Source of the DNA: Drosophila miranda
Lineage: Eukaryota; Arthropoda; Insecta; Diptera; Drosophilidae
Direction: 5' to 3'
Length of the DNA stretch: 64,000 nucleotides
Assembly (NCBI RefSeq): GCF_003369915.1
Contig: NC_046677.1
Coordinates: 27,918,913-27,982,912, forward strand
Part shown: one piece after another, positions 1 through 12,000 of the stretch
Layout: every line of letters starts with the position of its first letter
How positions within the stretch are numbered: position 1 is the stretch's first letter
Notes under the pieces: generated by a model
What the model was told of the DNA's origin: nothing
The model's input: the letters and a program-made list of their open reading frames with translations, nothing else
Database searches by the model: none
Translations under genes and position numbers: made by a program

Positions 1-249
1 CCCATACCGAGGCAAACACTCACGCACACCGCACACACAGATGCACACATGCACATCAGAGGCACACTTGGAGTTTCGTATCTCTGTGTGAAGGCAAAAT
101 AAAGATACGTTGCGAGCCAAGTGTTGGCTTGGCCGCTGGTTCCGATGGTTCGGGACGGTATAAGATGGGGAATGGGTATGGGGATGGGACCTGAGAGACC
201 TGAAGTTGTTGGCTCCTTTTCATGTTTGCCGACTGCTGGTGCGAGCGGC

Positions 250-309
250 GCTGCTGCTGCTGCTTCTGCTGCTGACGTCGCTGCTGTATCTGTATCTGGT
301 GCTGCTGCC
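250..309. repeat. CTG/CAG-rich low-complexity tract
   Basis: Runs of CTG/GCT triplets broken by CTT, ACG and TAT. It is read as poly-leucine on + and polyglutamine on -. A second, TTG/CTG-rich tract follows at 451-508. Both are typical unstable simple sequence in Drosophila non-coding DNA. Confidence 0.8.
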
Positions 310-1331
310 AAGTAAACTTCAGTTCAACTTCAAAAACCAAAAAGTGTCGAACAATTCGGAATGGACGATCGCTCAGTGGATGGATCTCTGCAGCACTCTC
401 CTGCTCCACTCGCTGTGCGGCTATTTTCCGCTTAACACAAAAATCTCTGCCTTGTTTTTTTTTGTTGTTGTTGTTTTTGTTGCTGTTGCTGCTGCTGTTG
501 TTTTTTGTGTGGTGGCAACTTGTGTGGTTACGTACTCCCTGCAACACGCTTGAAAGGTGTTTGAGTTCTTTAGATCTCTCCAGTCATCAACGCAATGTGC
601 ATCATAATTTTCGAAGTAGCAGCCAGTCAGCCAGTCAGCCCGTCAGCCAGCCATAGATGAAGATCAGAAATCGTAGATCGGTGTGATCGGTGGATCGGTG
701 GATCGCTGATCGGAGGAGATTCCATATGATGATCATTGTGATTTTAACTTCAATTGTTTTTACTTTGTTTACAAGCACGTCCATCATTTGATGTTGTTTG
801 ACTGTTTGCCGGATGAGATCTGTGTCTGTGTCTGTTTCTGTTGCTTTATCTTTGGAGTTAATATTTTTATTTTTGTTAAGTACTTATGAGCCAAGAGGTA
901 GCGTACGAGTGCGAGTACGAGTGCGTGTGTTTGCTCTATTTGTTATTTGAATTTTTCATTTTGTAGCTATTAAGTTGTCATAATCTCCTTGAGATCGAAT
1001 CACTGTGTTTGTGTATGCGTGTGTGCCACAGGGTGCTGCAAGCTGGAGCCAACCAGCCAGGTGGCAAAACCAACATAGGTGGGCACTGTGGTAATGGAAA
1101 TCTGAAGCTGTTCAAGTGGTTTATCTACTTGTGGTCCAGCGAAAAGGGAAGCAAGAGTCAACTGGTTAGCAGCTATGGTGGAAATGCCATGCCTATCAGA
1201 GGCTGAAGAGCGTAGAAACAGAGTTTTAGATAGAACTGTGCAACTTTTTGGCTGGATACTGGTGCGCATCACACACCATCTGACTTTTGTTTGACAAACT
1301 GACACTGGGGACCTCACACTGGGGAGCTCAC

Positions 1332-1352
1332 ATCAGCACTTTCGGATGAGCG
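1332..1352 (+). repeat. 21-bp repeat, left copy
   Basis: This 21-base string (starts ATCAGCACTTT, ends GGATGAGCG) recurs exactly and in the same orientation at 11980-12000, on the other side of Wnt6. It is not simple sequence. Weaker similarity continues downstream in both copies: GAAGAAACGAAG here, GAAGAATCGAAG there. It could be a duplicated regulatory element or the remnant of a dispersed repeat. Confidence 0.6.
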
Positions 1353-3159
1353 AGATGAAGAAACGAAGCGAATTTAAATGCTCGATGTACGTGTTGGTAG
1401 TGTAGTAATCGTAACTTACTTCTTTATCCAGAAGATCCAGAAGGTAAATGATTAATATACGGGCTATGCTCTAAAAAAAAAAATAACCGATGATGGACTG
1501 TAATTTATGAAGAATTTACTTGCAAAAACAATTTGGCGGTCTTTTTGGTTCTTTTTTAATGGTTTTTCAAAGTTTAATTTTTTGCCCATACAAAATGTAA
1601 ACATAATCACGAAAGAAACATCTCATATTGTAGCAAGTGGAGGAGCATCTCCCAGAACAACTAACAACTTGTAAAATGCAGATTATATTTCTCGCATAAC
1701 AATTTTGATTCACAGATCACTAAATTATTAACATTTATGTGTAAGCTTCCCACTTATGAGACGTGTGGCGCCATCATTCCGGGCACAAGTTCATTAAAAA
1801 TAGTATTATTTATTTGTGCTGCTTAGCTGAAAATCTACGTTTATTTTCTTAGAATGCACAAATACCCAAATCCATAAGATGAACTCAATTTTTGTGCAAT
1901 TTTTGGGCCGTACACCAGACGTATACGCAATGGCGACGTCGACGGCGACGACGAAGAGGTCCTCGGCCATTGAATGGAATCGTTTGTTGATTTAAGTCCG
2001 CAGCGTTGCCAAAGTCGATCAATAAAATTTCACCAATACTCGGAACGAAAAAGCCCCCCATAGGCAGGCACTCACACTCCCACACCCTCTCCCAGATTTT
2101 TCGTAATTTTCCCAATCGATGCAATTTTCGTTTCGTTTTCATTTTGAATGCCATTTGGCGGGGGCTGCAGCGTTAAAATTTAATTTAGGTGGAAAATTAA
2201 TAATTACCCAACAATGTGGGTGCAGTGGAGCATACACCCATACATACATACATATATATGTGGGTGTATATTGTGCCATGGGATGGTGATGGGGGACGGG
2301 TATGGGTATGTGTCAGCATTAGCATCGGGCCACTGGAAATTGTTTCTCTGGTTGCTCGCCTTTGGCGTTGATTTATGTTTTTCCATTTCAGATTTATGAC
2401 TTTTTAATAGCTCAATTTTTGTTGGTTTTTCTCCGGTTTTTGTAGCTGTTGTTGCTATTGTTGTGAATATTTTTACTCGCTTTTTTTCAAGATTGCACAT
2501 TCGCGTGAAATTTACTTTTGCTGATCGTGAACTTTGCGCCGAGTGCTCTCTTCCTCCGCTCTGTAGTGTGGAAAGTGTTTGGGTTTCGGTTGAGGTTGAG
2601 GGTAAATAAAGCATTTAATAGGGCCTGCTGCTGGCTGCTCGCTGCTGGCTGTTGCCGCTGCTGCTCTTTTGCTTGAACTAGTGATTGATCGGGTTGTCCA
2701 TCATCTATTGCTTCCAAGGAATTACTTTTTCTGGTATTTTCTGTTTCAGCCATAAAAGTGAGGGAGGAGTACCAATACAAATACGTGCATAGTACGTGAG
2801 TCAGTCGGCGAAAAGGAAATCAGTGTCAGACATCGGTAAACTTCAAAATAAATGAGGGTTTTGCACAAAAATTATTCATCGATGACAAAGTGCCTTCCCC
2901 GATAAATACGAGTAAAGCCTTGGAGAAGGCAAACCCTTAAAAAAATATAAAAGTTTGTCATAGATAATCGAGCGAGCGATTGCTTTTCGGTTGTGACGTT
3001 CAAACATACGATATTTGTACAGATTAAGGTGTGGTATAGGTTGTAAAGTCAGACCTGGAGACAATACAAATCTTTCTAGAACAGAAGTTGAATAATCACT
3101 GCTTTCGTTTTCAGTTGATAATTATTGCAACTAAAATATTCTCCATAATCTCCTTTCAG

Positions 3160-5655
3160 GGCCGAGGGCACAAACATCCTACTCGATCCAAATCTAATGT
3201 GCAAAAAGACACGTCGCCTGCGTGGAAAGCTGGCCGAAATCTGCCGTCACGATTCGGCCCTGCTCAAAGAGATCATCAATGGCATTAATCTGGGCTTCCG
3301 CGAGTGCGAATTTCAATTTCGTAATCGCCGCTGGAACTGCACTGTCCTGCGCAAGAGCATGAGGAAAATTTTAATGCGCGGTAAGTACTCGTACGAAAAC
3401 GATTAAACAAAGACCGAAGACTAGAGCAAACCAGACCAAAATGTGACTCGTCTCCTTTGATATGCAATGCGAACAGGCAACCTGTCAACACTCCCGACTC
3501 TCGCAGACCGAGATGGAGTCCAAGTCCAAGACTGAGTCAGAGACCAGGTGGAGATGCTATAAAGAGTTAGCTGCCTAATTACAACTCATCGTTGCATGCC
3601 TCGTCCGTTCAGGCCGGGGACTGAGCACTGGGGACTGGGGACTGGGGACAGGTGACCGCATCATCCATCAAGTTACATAATAAAAATGCAGCGATCCGCG
3701 CTGATGAATAGCGCCTGAAATGAGCCTACAAAGCTGTCAATTTTAATAAATTATTGCACTGAGAAAGGAAGGCCAGAGGAAGACTCGGGTTCGGCTTGAT
3801 CCTCGGAGACGATCTCTGCACTTAATGACAACAATGCGCAAACAAAGCTCGTACCAAAATGTTGTGTGCCATAAATTCCGCGGGCGTAGCCACCAAAAAA
3901 TACACCGTACACCGATGGAATTCAAGCCTCGCCCTGTCAACCTGTCAGCAGAGAGAGGACGAGTCTCCTCTCATGTAACACTCCGTTTGGGGTGGCTTTC
4001 CAAGACATATCACCTGTCCAGACCGCTTGGCGGCTACACAACACGTCACCTCTGCCTGGGGGGAGTTCTGTCAGGGGCGGGGGGTAGCCTCAGGTCCGGG
4101 GAGCATTACAAGCGTATGCAAATTAAAACTCTGGCCGATTACAATTGCGATTCCGATTTCGATTTCGTTTTCACTAAAACGTGACTGTCCGCCGATGAGC
4201 TGGCAGTCGGCGTCAGCGGACTCGGTCTTTCGGTCTTGAGCGGCTGTGATTTGCATAGAGCAGCAATCACTGATCGGTGATTGCTAATCGAACAAGTAAT
4301 AAATCATTTTGTCGCCTTGGCTGACAAATTATAATCAATCAGGCAACACGTGCTGACAACCTTAATGATTGGAGGGGATTGATTTAAGTGCGGCAATTGA
4401 ATGATTGCGAAAGTAAGGGATTGCTTAGAAAGAGGGATAGTGACATGGATTGACACGAGTATGACATGGAAATAAGAAAGGAATGGTTTCTAAGGGTTCG
4501 CTAAGCCGATAACTATCAGAATAGAGCACCACAATTCGATAAATTCCCGATAAAGATAAAGGTCTTGAATATCTTTTCCATTCCCCCTACAGATTCCCGC
4601 GAAACAGGCTTCGTGAATGCCATTACAGCCGCTGGTGTTACCTATGCCGTGACCAAGGCCTGCACCATGGGCCAGCTGGTAGAATGCTCCTGTGACAAGT
4701 CCCACATGCGACGGAATGGTGGACAGCCCCAAATGGTAAATGCCGCAACCGCCGAAGCGGCCCTGGAGCGGCAGCAGCGGCAACAGTTTTCCCTCGAAGA
4801 ACAGCAATATCAACGGCGCCAGCGTTACCTCAACAACGGCAGCAGCCTGACGGATGTGTCACCTCTGGAACGTCTGGGCAGGAATCGCAAGCCTGGAGCT
4901 GGCGGCAAGCGAGGGCGTCGCAAGTTCTGGGACAACATCAAGTTCCCCCAGGGGGAATGGGAGTGGGGCGGCTGCAGTGACAATGTGAATTTTGGTCTTC
5001 GCCATTCGAGGGTGTTCCTCGATGCAAAGCAGCGTCAGAGGCGCAGCGATCTGGGCACGTTAGTGAAGCTGCACAATAATAATGCGGGAAGATTGGTGAG
5101 TAAGCCCAAGGGGATGGAGCTACAGAAAACCTCCTTTAAAAACCATAGTTCATAGCGGATATTTCGCTCTACCTCGCTCTTACTCCCTTACAGGCCATTC
5201 GCGATGCCATGCGATTGGAATGCAAATGTCATGGCTTATCCGGATCCTGCACCGTGAAAACATGCTGGCTGAAGATGCCCCCGTTCCGGGAGGTGGCCGC
5301 ACGCCTGCGCGAGAGATACGACAGTGCGCGCAAAGTGGCGCTGAGGAACGACGGCAACAGTCTGATGCCCGAGATGCCGCACACAAGACAGGCGAACAAG
5401 TACCAGCTGGTGTTTGCGGACGATTCACCCGATTTCTGTGCACCCAATCCCAAGACGGGGGCCCTGGGGACACAGGATCGGGAGTGCAATGCCACCAGTT
5501 ATGGGTACGACAGCTGCGATCACCTGTGCTGCAGTCGGGGGCACAAGCATCGAGTGGTGGCCGAGTACACGAACTGCAAGTGCGTCTTCAAGTGGTGCTG
5601 CGAGGTGACCTGCGAAAAGTGCCTCGAGCATCGGGAGGTCAACACTTGCCTCTGA
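3160..5655 (+). CDS. Wnt6: Wnt6, secreted Wnt ligand (coding exons 2-4; first exon not seen)
   Basis: Wnt proteins are secreted, lipid-modified ligands for Frizzled receptors. The coding exons are 3160-3380, 4593-5095 and 5194-5655, all with GT-AG borders and continuous frame, giving 395 codons including the stop. The first exon would add a short signal peptide, which fits the roughly 420 aa of D. melanogaster Wnt6. Diagnostic features are the early RRWNC motif (around 3333), WGGCSDNVNFG (about 4965-5000), and CKCHGLSGSCTVKTCW just after the last intron. The serine of that last motif is the palmitoleoylation site. The C-terminal cysteine-rich domain ends CEVTCEKCLEHREVNTCL. A polar Gln-rich insertion lies between the third and fourth core blocks (about 4735-4910). 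Identity as Wnt6 rather than another Wnt rests on my memory of the fly protein and on adjacency to Wnt10 and ninaC. A poly(A) signal AATAAA lies at 5940-5945. Confidence 0.93.
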
Positions 5656-5965
5656 ATAGGGCTTAAACGAGCACCACGATTATCACCATTATTATTTGTA
5701 TTTTGTATTATTTCCTTTTGGTTTAGTCATGAACAGAATATTGAAAGCTTTCCATTTCGCGTGATAGAAAACACATACAGAGCAAACGTTTGGCTATAGT
5801 CCATTCTTAAGTATTAGCTAACAGTAACAGGAGTATCTCTAACCTTTTAGATAGTTGTACATATACTACGATCACCTATAATCATGCCCAAGCATCATAT
5901 CAGTCATATGGCATCCATGTAAGCTTTGTAAATAGTTTTAATAAAAGCCAAGAAAAACTAAATTA
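5656..5965 (+). other. Wnt6: Wnt6 3' UTR with poly(A) signal
   Basis: The sequence after the stop codon is AT-rich and carries AATAAA at 5940-5945, the first canonical signal downstream of the stop. Cleavage is expected about 15-25 bases later. Extension beyond this point cannot be excluded by eye. Confidence 0.55.
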
Positions 5966-7587
5966 AAGCTAGAGTATTTTGTACACATTTCAGAGGGTAT
6001 TTAAAGGTTCAAAAAGAGCAAAAATATGGTAGGTATATTTGCACATTTAGTGCTTAAAATAATCAAAGGACTTTCGGTTCCAAGACCCCCCAGCGATTCA
6101 CTTTTTCAACCCGATTTAGTCTCCATTTTACTCCCTGAGATTATCCCTAAATTAATGGCAAACAACAAGTTTTGTCTACACCCAGAAACGCAAAGTTGAT
6201 GCTAAACGGAAATGTATTTCAAATTGACTGAAATCTGCATAAGTGATTAAACTGAAATTAATGAAGACAACAGAGCACACAAATCGATTGAACAGTAGAT
6301 GATGGGAAAACAAGTTCCCCATTCAAGTGTCTCCGTTTAATCGTATTTCGGATTTCGGATTTCGTATTTCGGTTTAAAGTCATTCGAATGACTTTCCTAT
6401 AAATTAACACAATTTTATTGTTGTCGACACGAGAGATAGTAATCTATAGAAATTTGCCTAAACAGCAAACACAAAAGCTGAACAACAAAAAATAATAGTA
6501 AAAATACAAAATTGAACAGAATGAAAATTAATTTGCCTCTCTTTGCATAAATTACGATGCCCAGACAGCAGATCGATCGAGCGCCATATATTGTATCTCT
6601 GAATGCATAAATTAAGAAATCAATTCGTTGTCGCCAAATGCATGTAATTAAGTGAATATCATATTGTGATGTTCGATCGTGAGCAACAGAAGCAAACAAA
6701 TATCCATTATAATGGTTGTTATCGGGTGAACGGGGAGCACACGGCTGGGCTGGGAAATATATTGTTGGGAAGAGGGGGAACATTAAGACCAAGGTAGTAG
6801 AGAGATGAGTTGAAACGTTTTCTGTGTTTCATTATTTATTAATTGTGTTTCATGGATGGGATTTCATGTGGATTTAGGGCATACTATGTATGTATGATAG
6901 GTGGTAGAGAACTTTCTCTCGCATCTTTATAAAGCTTAACAGTGTATAGAATACAGTACATATATTTCTGTGTCTATTTGGTAGCGCAAAAGGGAACGAT
7001 TGATTTGATGGTTCACGTGACAAAGGGTCATCTCTTTCAATTTAGCTCGAACTTATTATGAGAGATGGGAAAGACCTCGAGAGAATGAGAGGAGTCGCGA
7101 CTGCGTCTAGTGGCCTATTATAATTATAATTTTAGAATATATCCAAAGAAATCAGCTGTTCTAATCTACACACCACAACAGGCCATATATTTACATATAT
7201 TAAACTGAACAATGATTGACTACGCTACTGATTGATGCTGATTTGATACTCGAGGACTACAAATTAACATTAAAGGAAAACCCAGCCACATGTCACATTC
7301 ACATCTCAACAGCCACTCTACACTCTCCCATCTCCCCACCCAAAAAGTACCATCCCAAAGCACCTTAATCTCGCAGCTTACGAGCCTCACAAGAATGTCG
7401 AAAAAGCCGAAGCCGACTTTTCCAACGCCAAGACCAAGACTGGCACTGAGTTCCAAGCCATTTGCCTATTCGGAGCTGTGGATTCTCTGCCGCCTCTCTC
7501 TCTCATTTGGTTTATTATTTCGGGGTTCGGGTTAATCTACCGAGGAGACAAGCCCATCCCAGCGATAAGATACACTCAGCCACTCGC

Positions 7588-7637
7588 CAGCAACAGCGGC
7601 AGCAGCAGCACCACCAACAGCAACAGCAACAGCAACT
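7588..7637. repeat. CAG/CAA repeat
   Basis: Imperfect CAGCAA/CAGCAG repeat in intergenic DNA. The open frame across it encodes glutamine-rich peptide with no support as a gene. Confidence 0.8.
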
Positions 7638-8103
7638 CTCCAACAACTAATTAACAATCGCATTCATTTTATTTATCGTACAAATGCAAACCGCTTGACT
7701 TCCAAAAAAAAAGTAAAAATAAATAAAAGAAACCAAAACTGTATCTGCATGCATTTATAAAGCCTCCAATGTGGGTTCGGGGGATTGGGATTGGGATCGG
7801 GATTGAGATTGGGGATTGGAATCTTGTGCTTCTTCGCGGCTGCCCGGGCTGCCAGGGCTGCCCGGCTGCTTTGGTACACTTGACTGAACAAAATGTATGG
7901 TCAGAGTGTGTATAAGAGTGTGGAGAGCTCTCCTGAGAGCTCTTCTCCTCTCCATGTCGTTGTTTTCCAGATTCCAGTGGCTTTATCTTGGGCTCGTTAA
8001 TGAGATTTGCTTGTATCTGAAGCCATTCGGTAGATGCATATCAGCGGATTTCAATTAATTGTGGCGACGCTTATTAGTCATCCATCTAACAAACTAAACA
8101 CGG

Positions 8104-8130
8104 CGCTGGCCCTGGCCCTGGCCCTGGCGC
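8104..8130. repeat. GGCCCT hexanucleotide tandem
   Basis: About four copies of a CTGGCC hexamer, non-coding. Confidence 0.8.
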
Positions 8131-8490
8131 TACCAGACCATCCCTTCCCTTCCCTTCGCTTCCCTGCATTCATTATCTTTATCCTAGCGAGGCATTGACC
8201 TCAGACTGACCTTGGAACTTACAGATGGAAGATACAGATCATCTCAATAAAAATGCATTTTTATGGAGTTTCTAGGTCGATTCCCCGTCAGAATGCGGCT
8301 TCCATCCTTTCATGTGGCGCTTAAAATGGCGCCTGCCTATAAATCTGATTTATACATGTATATATATGGTATATCTTTGTGCAGCAACTAATGGCTTAAT
8401 TTGATGGTGTACATATCGGTAGACGATCGGTTCGGTGAGTGGATCCTCTCAATGATCAACTGCTGCAACCATTTTCGCCAAATTGCAGTC

Positions 8491-8547
8491 TCTCTCTTTC
8501 TTTCTCCCTCTCTCCCTCTCTCTCTCTCTCTCTGTCCCTCTCTCTTG
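8491..8547. repeat. CT/GA microsatellite
   Basis: A nearly pure CT tract with occasional CCT and TTT units. GAGA-type sequence of this length is a potential binding site for GAGA factor, but is also a common microsatellite in Drosophila. Confidence 0.85.
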
Positions 8548-11500
8548 AAATAAGGAACCCGTGCAGACGGGGGGCGCTACAAACAATAAAAGAGAACAAC
8601 TATTAAGACCGCTTGAACGCCTGTCCGGAGAACCAACAACAAAAACTACAGAAAACAAAACCTGAAACATGAAATTCCTGCGTAATTTGTAAGGAAAGGC
8701 GTGAAGAACACCAACGAAGGCAACACCTTAATTAATGTTATTAAAATGGAACGAACGACCGACGGATGGACCAGACGACCGACTCGCCGACCGAACCTGA
8801 ACCTGGGCTGAACCACGTATCCCGGTACAGACCTCAGCCTGCAGAAGGCTCAAACCAAGTCAAACCGAAAAAAAAACGTAGAAGGAAAGAACGAAAACCT
8901 GAAGAAGTCGAAAAGAAGAAGGCAAGCGTAAGAGAATGTGGCAAAAAAAAAGTAAAGGAAAGGAAAGGGAAGGGAAAAAGGGTCCACAACTTCTTCTTTG
9001 GGTTGGTCAATCGGTTTGGATCGGGCCCTGACTTTGGCTCTGAACATGCACGTTCCGGTCGGTCGATGGTCGGTGGTCAATGTTTAGTGTAGTGGAAAAT
9101 AGGAGAACGGTCGATCGGTCGTCTGCCTCTAAGGGGCTTGGCTCTGTCAAAGTGGGGGAGTGTTCCATGGATTGGAACTTTCTAAATGTTTGATATTCAA
9201 AATAGGAAATGTGGAAATTCAACTAAGAAGGCTTGTGTGTGGACTGGCGCTATTCCTTGTGAAAAAACTAATAGAATATATGGAGATCTAAGAAGGACTT
9301 TATGCATCTTTATAGAAAAGATTCTTAATTTCTTGAAACAGGAGAATGATCACAAAACTATGGGGAACCTAAGACTTATATGAACTATATGCCTTGGAGA
9401 CATTTGGGAAAATTAGAGGAAGGTTTCAGACTCTCTTAGAGGAAGATTTCAGAGACTCTTTCAAGGACTCTTGACTTACTTCACTTCCGTAAAATTTTCA
9501 CATATCTGCACATACCTCTTACATCACTTTGGCTCCCAAAAGTTTACATAATGCTTACCAAAAAGGTTCTCAGGCACTGAGACAAAATATCGCCATCTGG
9601 GGACGATCAGCCACGCTCCATAAGCAAACCACAGAGAAAGAGAGAGAGAGCGTGGGGAGGGACAGATGGGGACTCCTGCCTCTTCTGTGGCTGCTGTCAA
9701 TTGTAGCTGTGCCCATCGTTCTAAGACGTTAAGGCAGATTTATCACTGGACACTCTGGAGCGCTGACTACTTGACATATTCATTAAATTTGCCACATTGT
9801 TGCCTGGGAGCCGCAGCCAAAGAACAAAGCGTTGGGCCAGACAAAGGAGATGATGCTCATCATTTTGACACCTTAATGCGGTAATTAGGGTTTTTTCACC
9901 GGCTCTCTCAGGCCACGAATGGCCGTAGCTGAGGCTGTGGCTGCCGCAGAAGAAGATCCTTAAAAGCCGATGATCATGAGCAAATATTAACACAGAGCAT
10001 ACAGCGCGATGCGATGCAGATCGGATCAGAGAGATGGATCGCAGATGGATGCGGAACGCCCTGGGCCTGGGCCTGGACTCCTCCAACCTTTAACGGTTTA
10101 CGGCGAATTGGCTTAAATTATTTAAAGATTACACAGTCTCCAAGGGAAGGCGCACAACCAGACACACAAACACACACAATAGGGACAACGATCATCACTC
10201 CGAAACCGAACCGAACCGAACGAACTGTCTGCTGCGATCATGAATCCTTTTTTGGGTGTGAAGATTATGACACAGCAGAAATGGAAGGCAAAACCGAAAA
10301 ACCGAACCCAACGTACCGAAACGGAACGAATGTGGCAGGCAGCAATTAATTTCAAATATTTCTGAGACTGAAAAGGCAGCTGGATCCCATCGCATCCCCG
10401 AGTTGATCCAAAGAAATTGCAGACAAATTAAGATAAATGAATTGTTTAATTGTTGCACGCGGCGGTGTGGGGCTCTGTGCTAATTTGACTTGTAATATGA
10501 TAAATGTCAGAAGGGGCTTGCGGTTGGATCTTATGTAAAGGTTTTAGAGGTGATATGCTGGTCGGGACATGATGTTTTCATACATTTTGAGAGCTAATTT
10601 CATTCTGATTTTAGGGATATATCTGATCATATATTCTACCAATATTTTCCTTACATTTCACATTTTTTATTCTATCTTCTTCCCGTATTATAGCATCCCT
10701 GAAAACATATTAGTTTATCATTAACCCCCAGATCATATATCTCCAAAAGGCAAAAAGAACCATCAATCAAAGTCCTGATGTCTAAATAATGCTGTTGTTG
10801 TTGTGGGCTTTGTGGTGCTGTCTGTGCCACAAAGGACTACCGCACTAATTAATACTGCCGCCCCAGAAACTGATTGCCCAGACCGTAGCCACACACCACA
10901 AAGCCAGCTTCAAGATGCGTTCGTGCCTCAGTCTCAATCTCAATCTCAGCTTAAGGTTCAGCTTTAACTTCAGCCACACACGACTCACGATCGCCATCGT
11001 CATCTCCATCTAAGCTAAATAAAGTTATTAAGCCTTTCGGCCAAAAGGGAAATGTTGCAGTGCCAAAAAAAAAAAGAAGAAAGATGAAAAATAAAGAGTG
11101 TAGACAGAAGAGTGAGGAGATCCGAGGGAAACGAAAGGCCCAAAACGCAGCATGTGTTAAAATTATATAGAGAGTGCGTGTGGACCGAGTGGACGTGGAC
11201 CCCCCTAATGGCGATGGACTCTCTCGCACTGAACTGGGAGTCAACAATCTTCGGGGCCTGGATGTCGATGTGGATGTGGATGTGAGGCTGCCACACGAGG
11301 GGGCTCCTCCGAAGGCAGAGAGTTAATAAAAAACACATAATTGCGTATGTTTTGGGGTCTCGGAATGGAACGGATCGCAACGGAGATCCTCCATCAGTTG
11401 GGGAGTGCTGTGTTCAGGCTCAAGTGCGAAGTTCTGCGCAAACGCCAAGCGCCTGTGAAAATATGATTTTTGTTGCCATTTCGTGTTTTGCCACTTTGGA

Positions 11501-11979
11501 GGTCTTCATCATTTTTTCATCGTCGATCGTCCCTGGCTCTCGTGCCTCTCGTGGCTCTCGGTCATTCGTTCGTTTGTTGTTTGGTTCTCCTGTTGGTGGG
11601 ATGCTGTTTGTGTTGATCTTGGTTTTTGTGTTTCCATAAAACTGACCCCATGGGCAGTGAAATTAAGTTGATTTTTAATGCAGTCATGGTGGGTAGTCAA
11701 GCGAGGTGGGTCCCCCAAGCCGAGTACCTCCTCCTCTTACCCAGAATGCAATGCAATGCAAAAAATATGCTGTTTGTTATTGAGGTAATTTTCAATGGAT
11801 TATATTGAATTCAGATAGTTTTGAGGGATACAAAAACGGTTATCGTTTAGAGTGTCCCAAGTGCTAATTATCAGAAAATATTAAGATATATGTAATTCTG
11901 TTTTTTATGGAGTAAATAATATTCCTTTTGAGTCCTAGAAAAAATATTACATACCATTTTTTATTTGTCCTTAGCACCA

Positions 11980-12000
11980 ATCAGCACTTTCGGATGAGCG
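11980..12000 (+). repeat. 21-bp repeat, right copy
   Basis: Exact second copy of the string at 1332-1352, same orientation, 10.6 kb away. The following 90 bases share short blocks with the left copy (GAAGAA-CGAAG, TTAAAT, GCTCG-TG), suggesting homology longer than the exact core. Confidence 0.6.

Larger units (their letters stand above)
1..3159. other. Non-coding flank upstream of Wnt6 exon 2 (intron 1 or 5' region)
   Basis: No convincing exon is visible here. The stretch holds CTG/CAG-rich tracts (250-309, 451-508), an AGCCAGTC-type tandem (621-653) and a GGATCGGT-type tandem (676-715). Open frames across the CTG tracts give leucine-rich or glutamine-rich peptides, but these follow the repeat and lack real ATG starts or usable donors. 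Wnt6 exon 2 begins with one base that completes a split codon, so a coding exon must lie upstream. I looked for a short hydrophobic ATG exon ending in phase 2 with a good GT donor and found none, so exon 1 is probably outside the window. Confidence 0.55.

Noticed and set aside
462-508. Hydrophobic leucine-rich + frame ending in VWW as a candidate Wnt6 signal-peptide exon
   Set aside because: It begins with TTG not ATG, derives from TTG/CTG repeats, and its only phase-2 donor (GTGGCA) is poor.
56-547. 163-codon frame on the - strand, rich in Gln and Asn
   Set aside because: The frame follows CTG/TTG repeats; no splice context or conserved domain, and start evidence is weak.
2278-2399. Short + frame from ATGGTGATG containing WKLFLWLLAFG, as a Wnt6 first exon
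   Set aside because: No GT donor in the needed phase follows the hydrophobic part.
8766-9092. Lys-rich 108-codon ORF
   Set aside because: Composition mirrors A-rich low-complexity DNA; no family resemblance.
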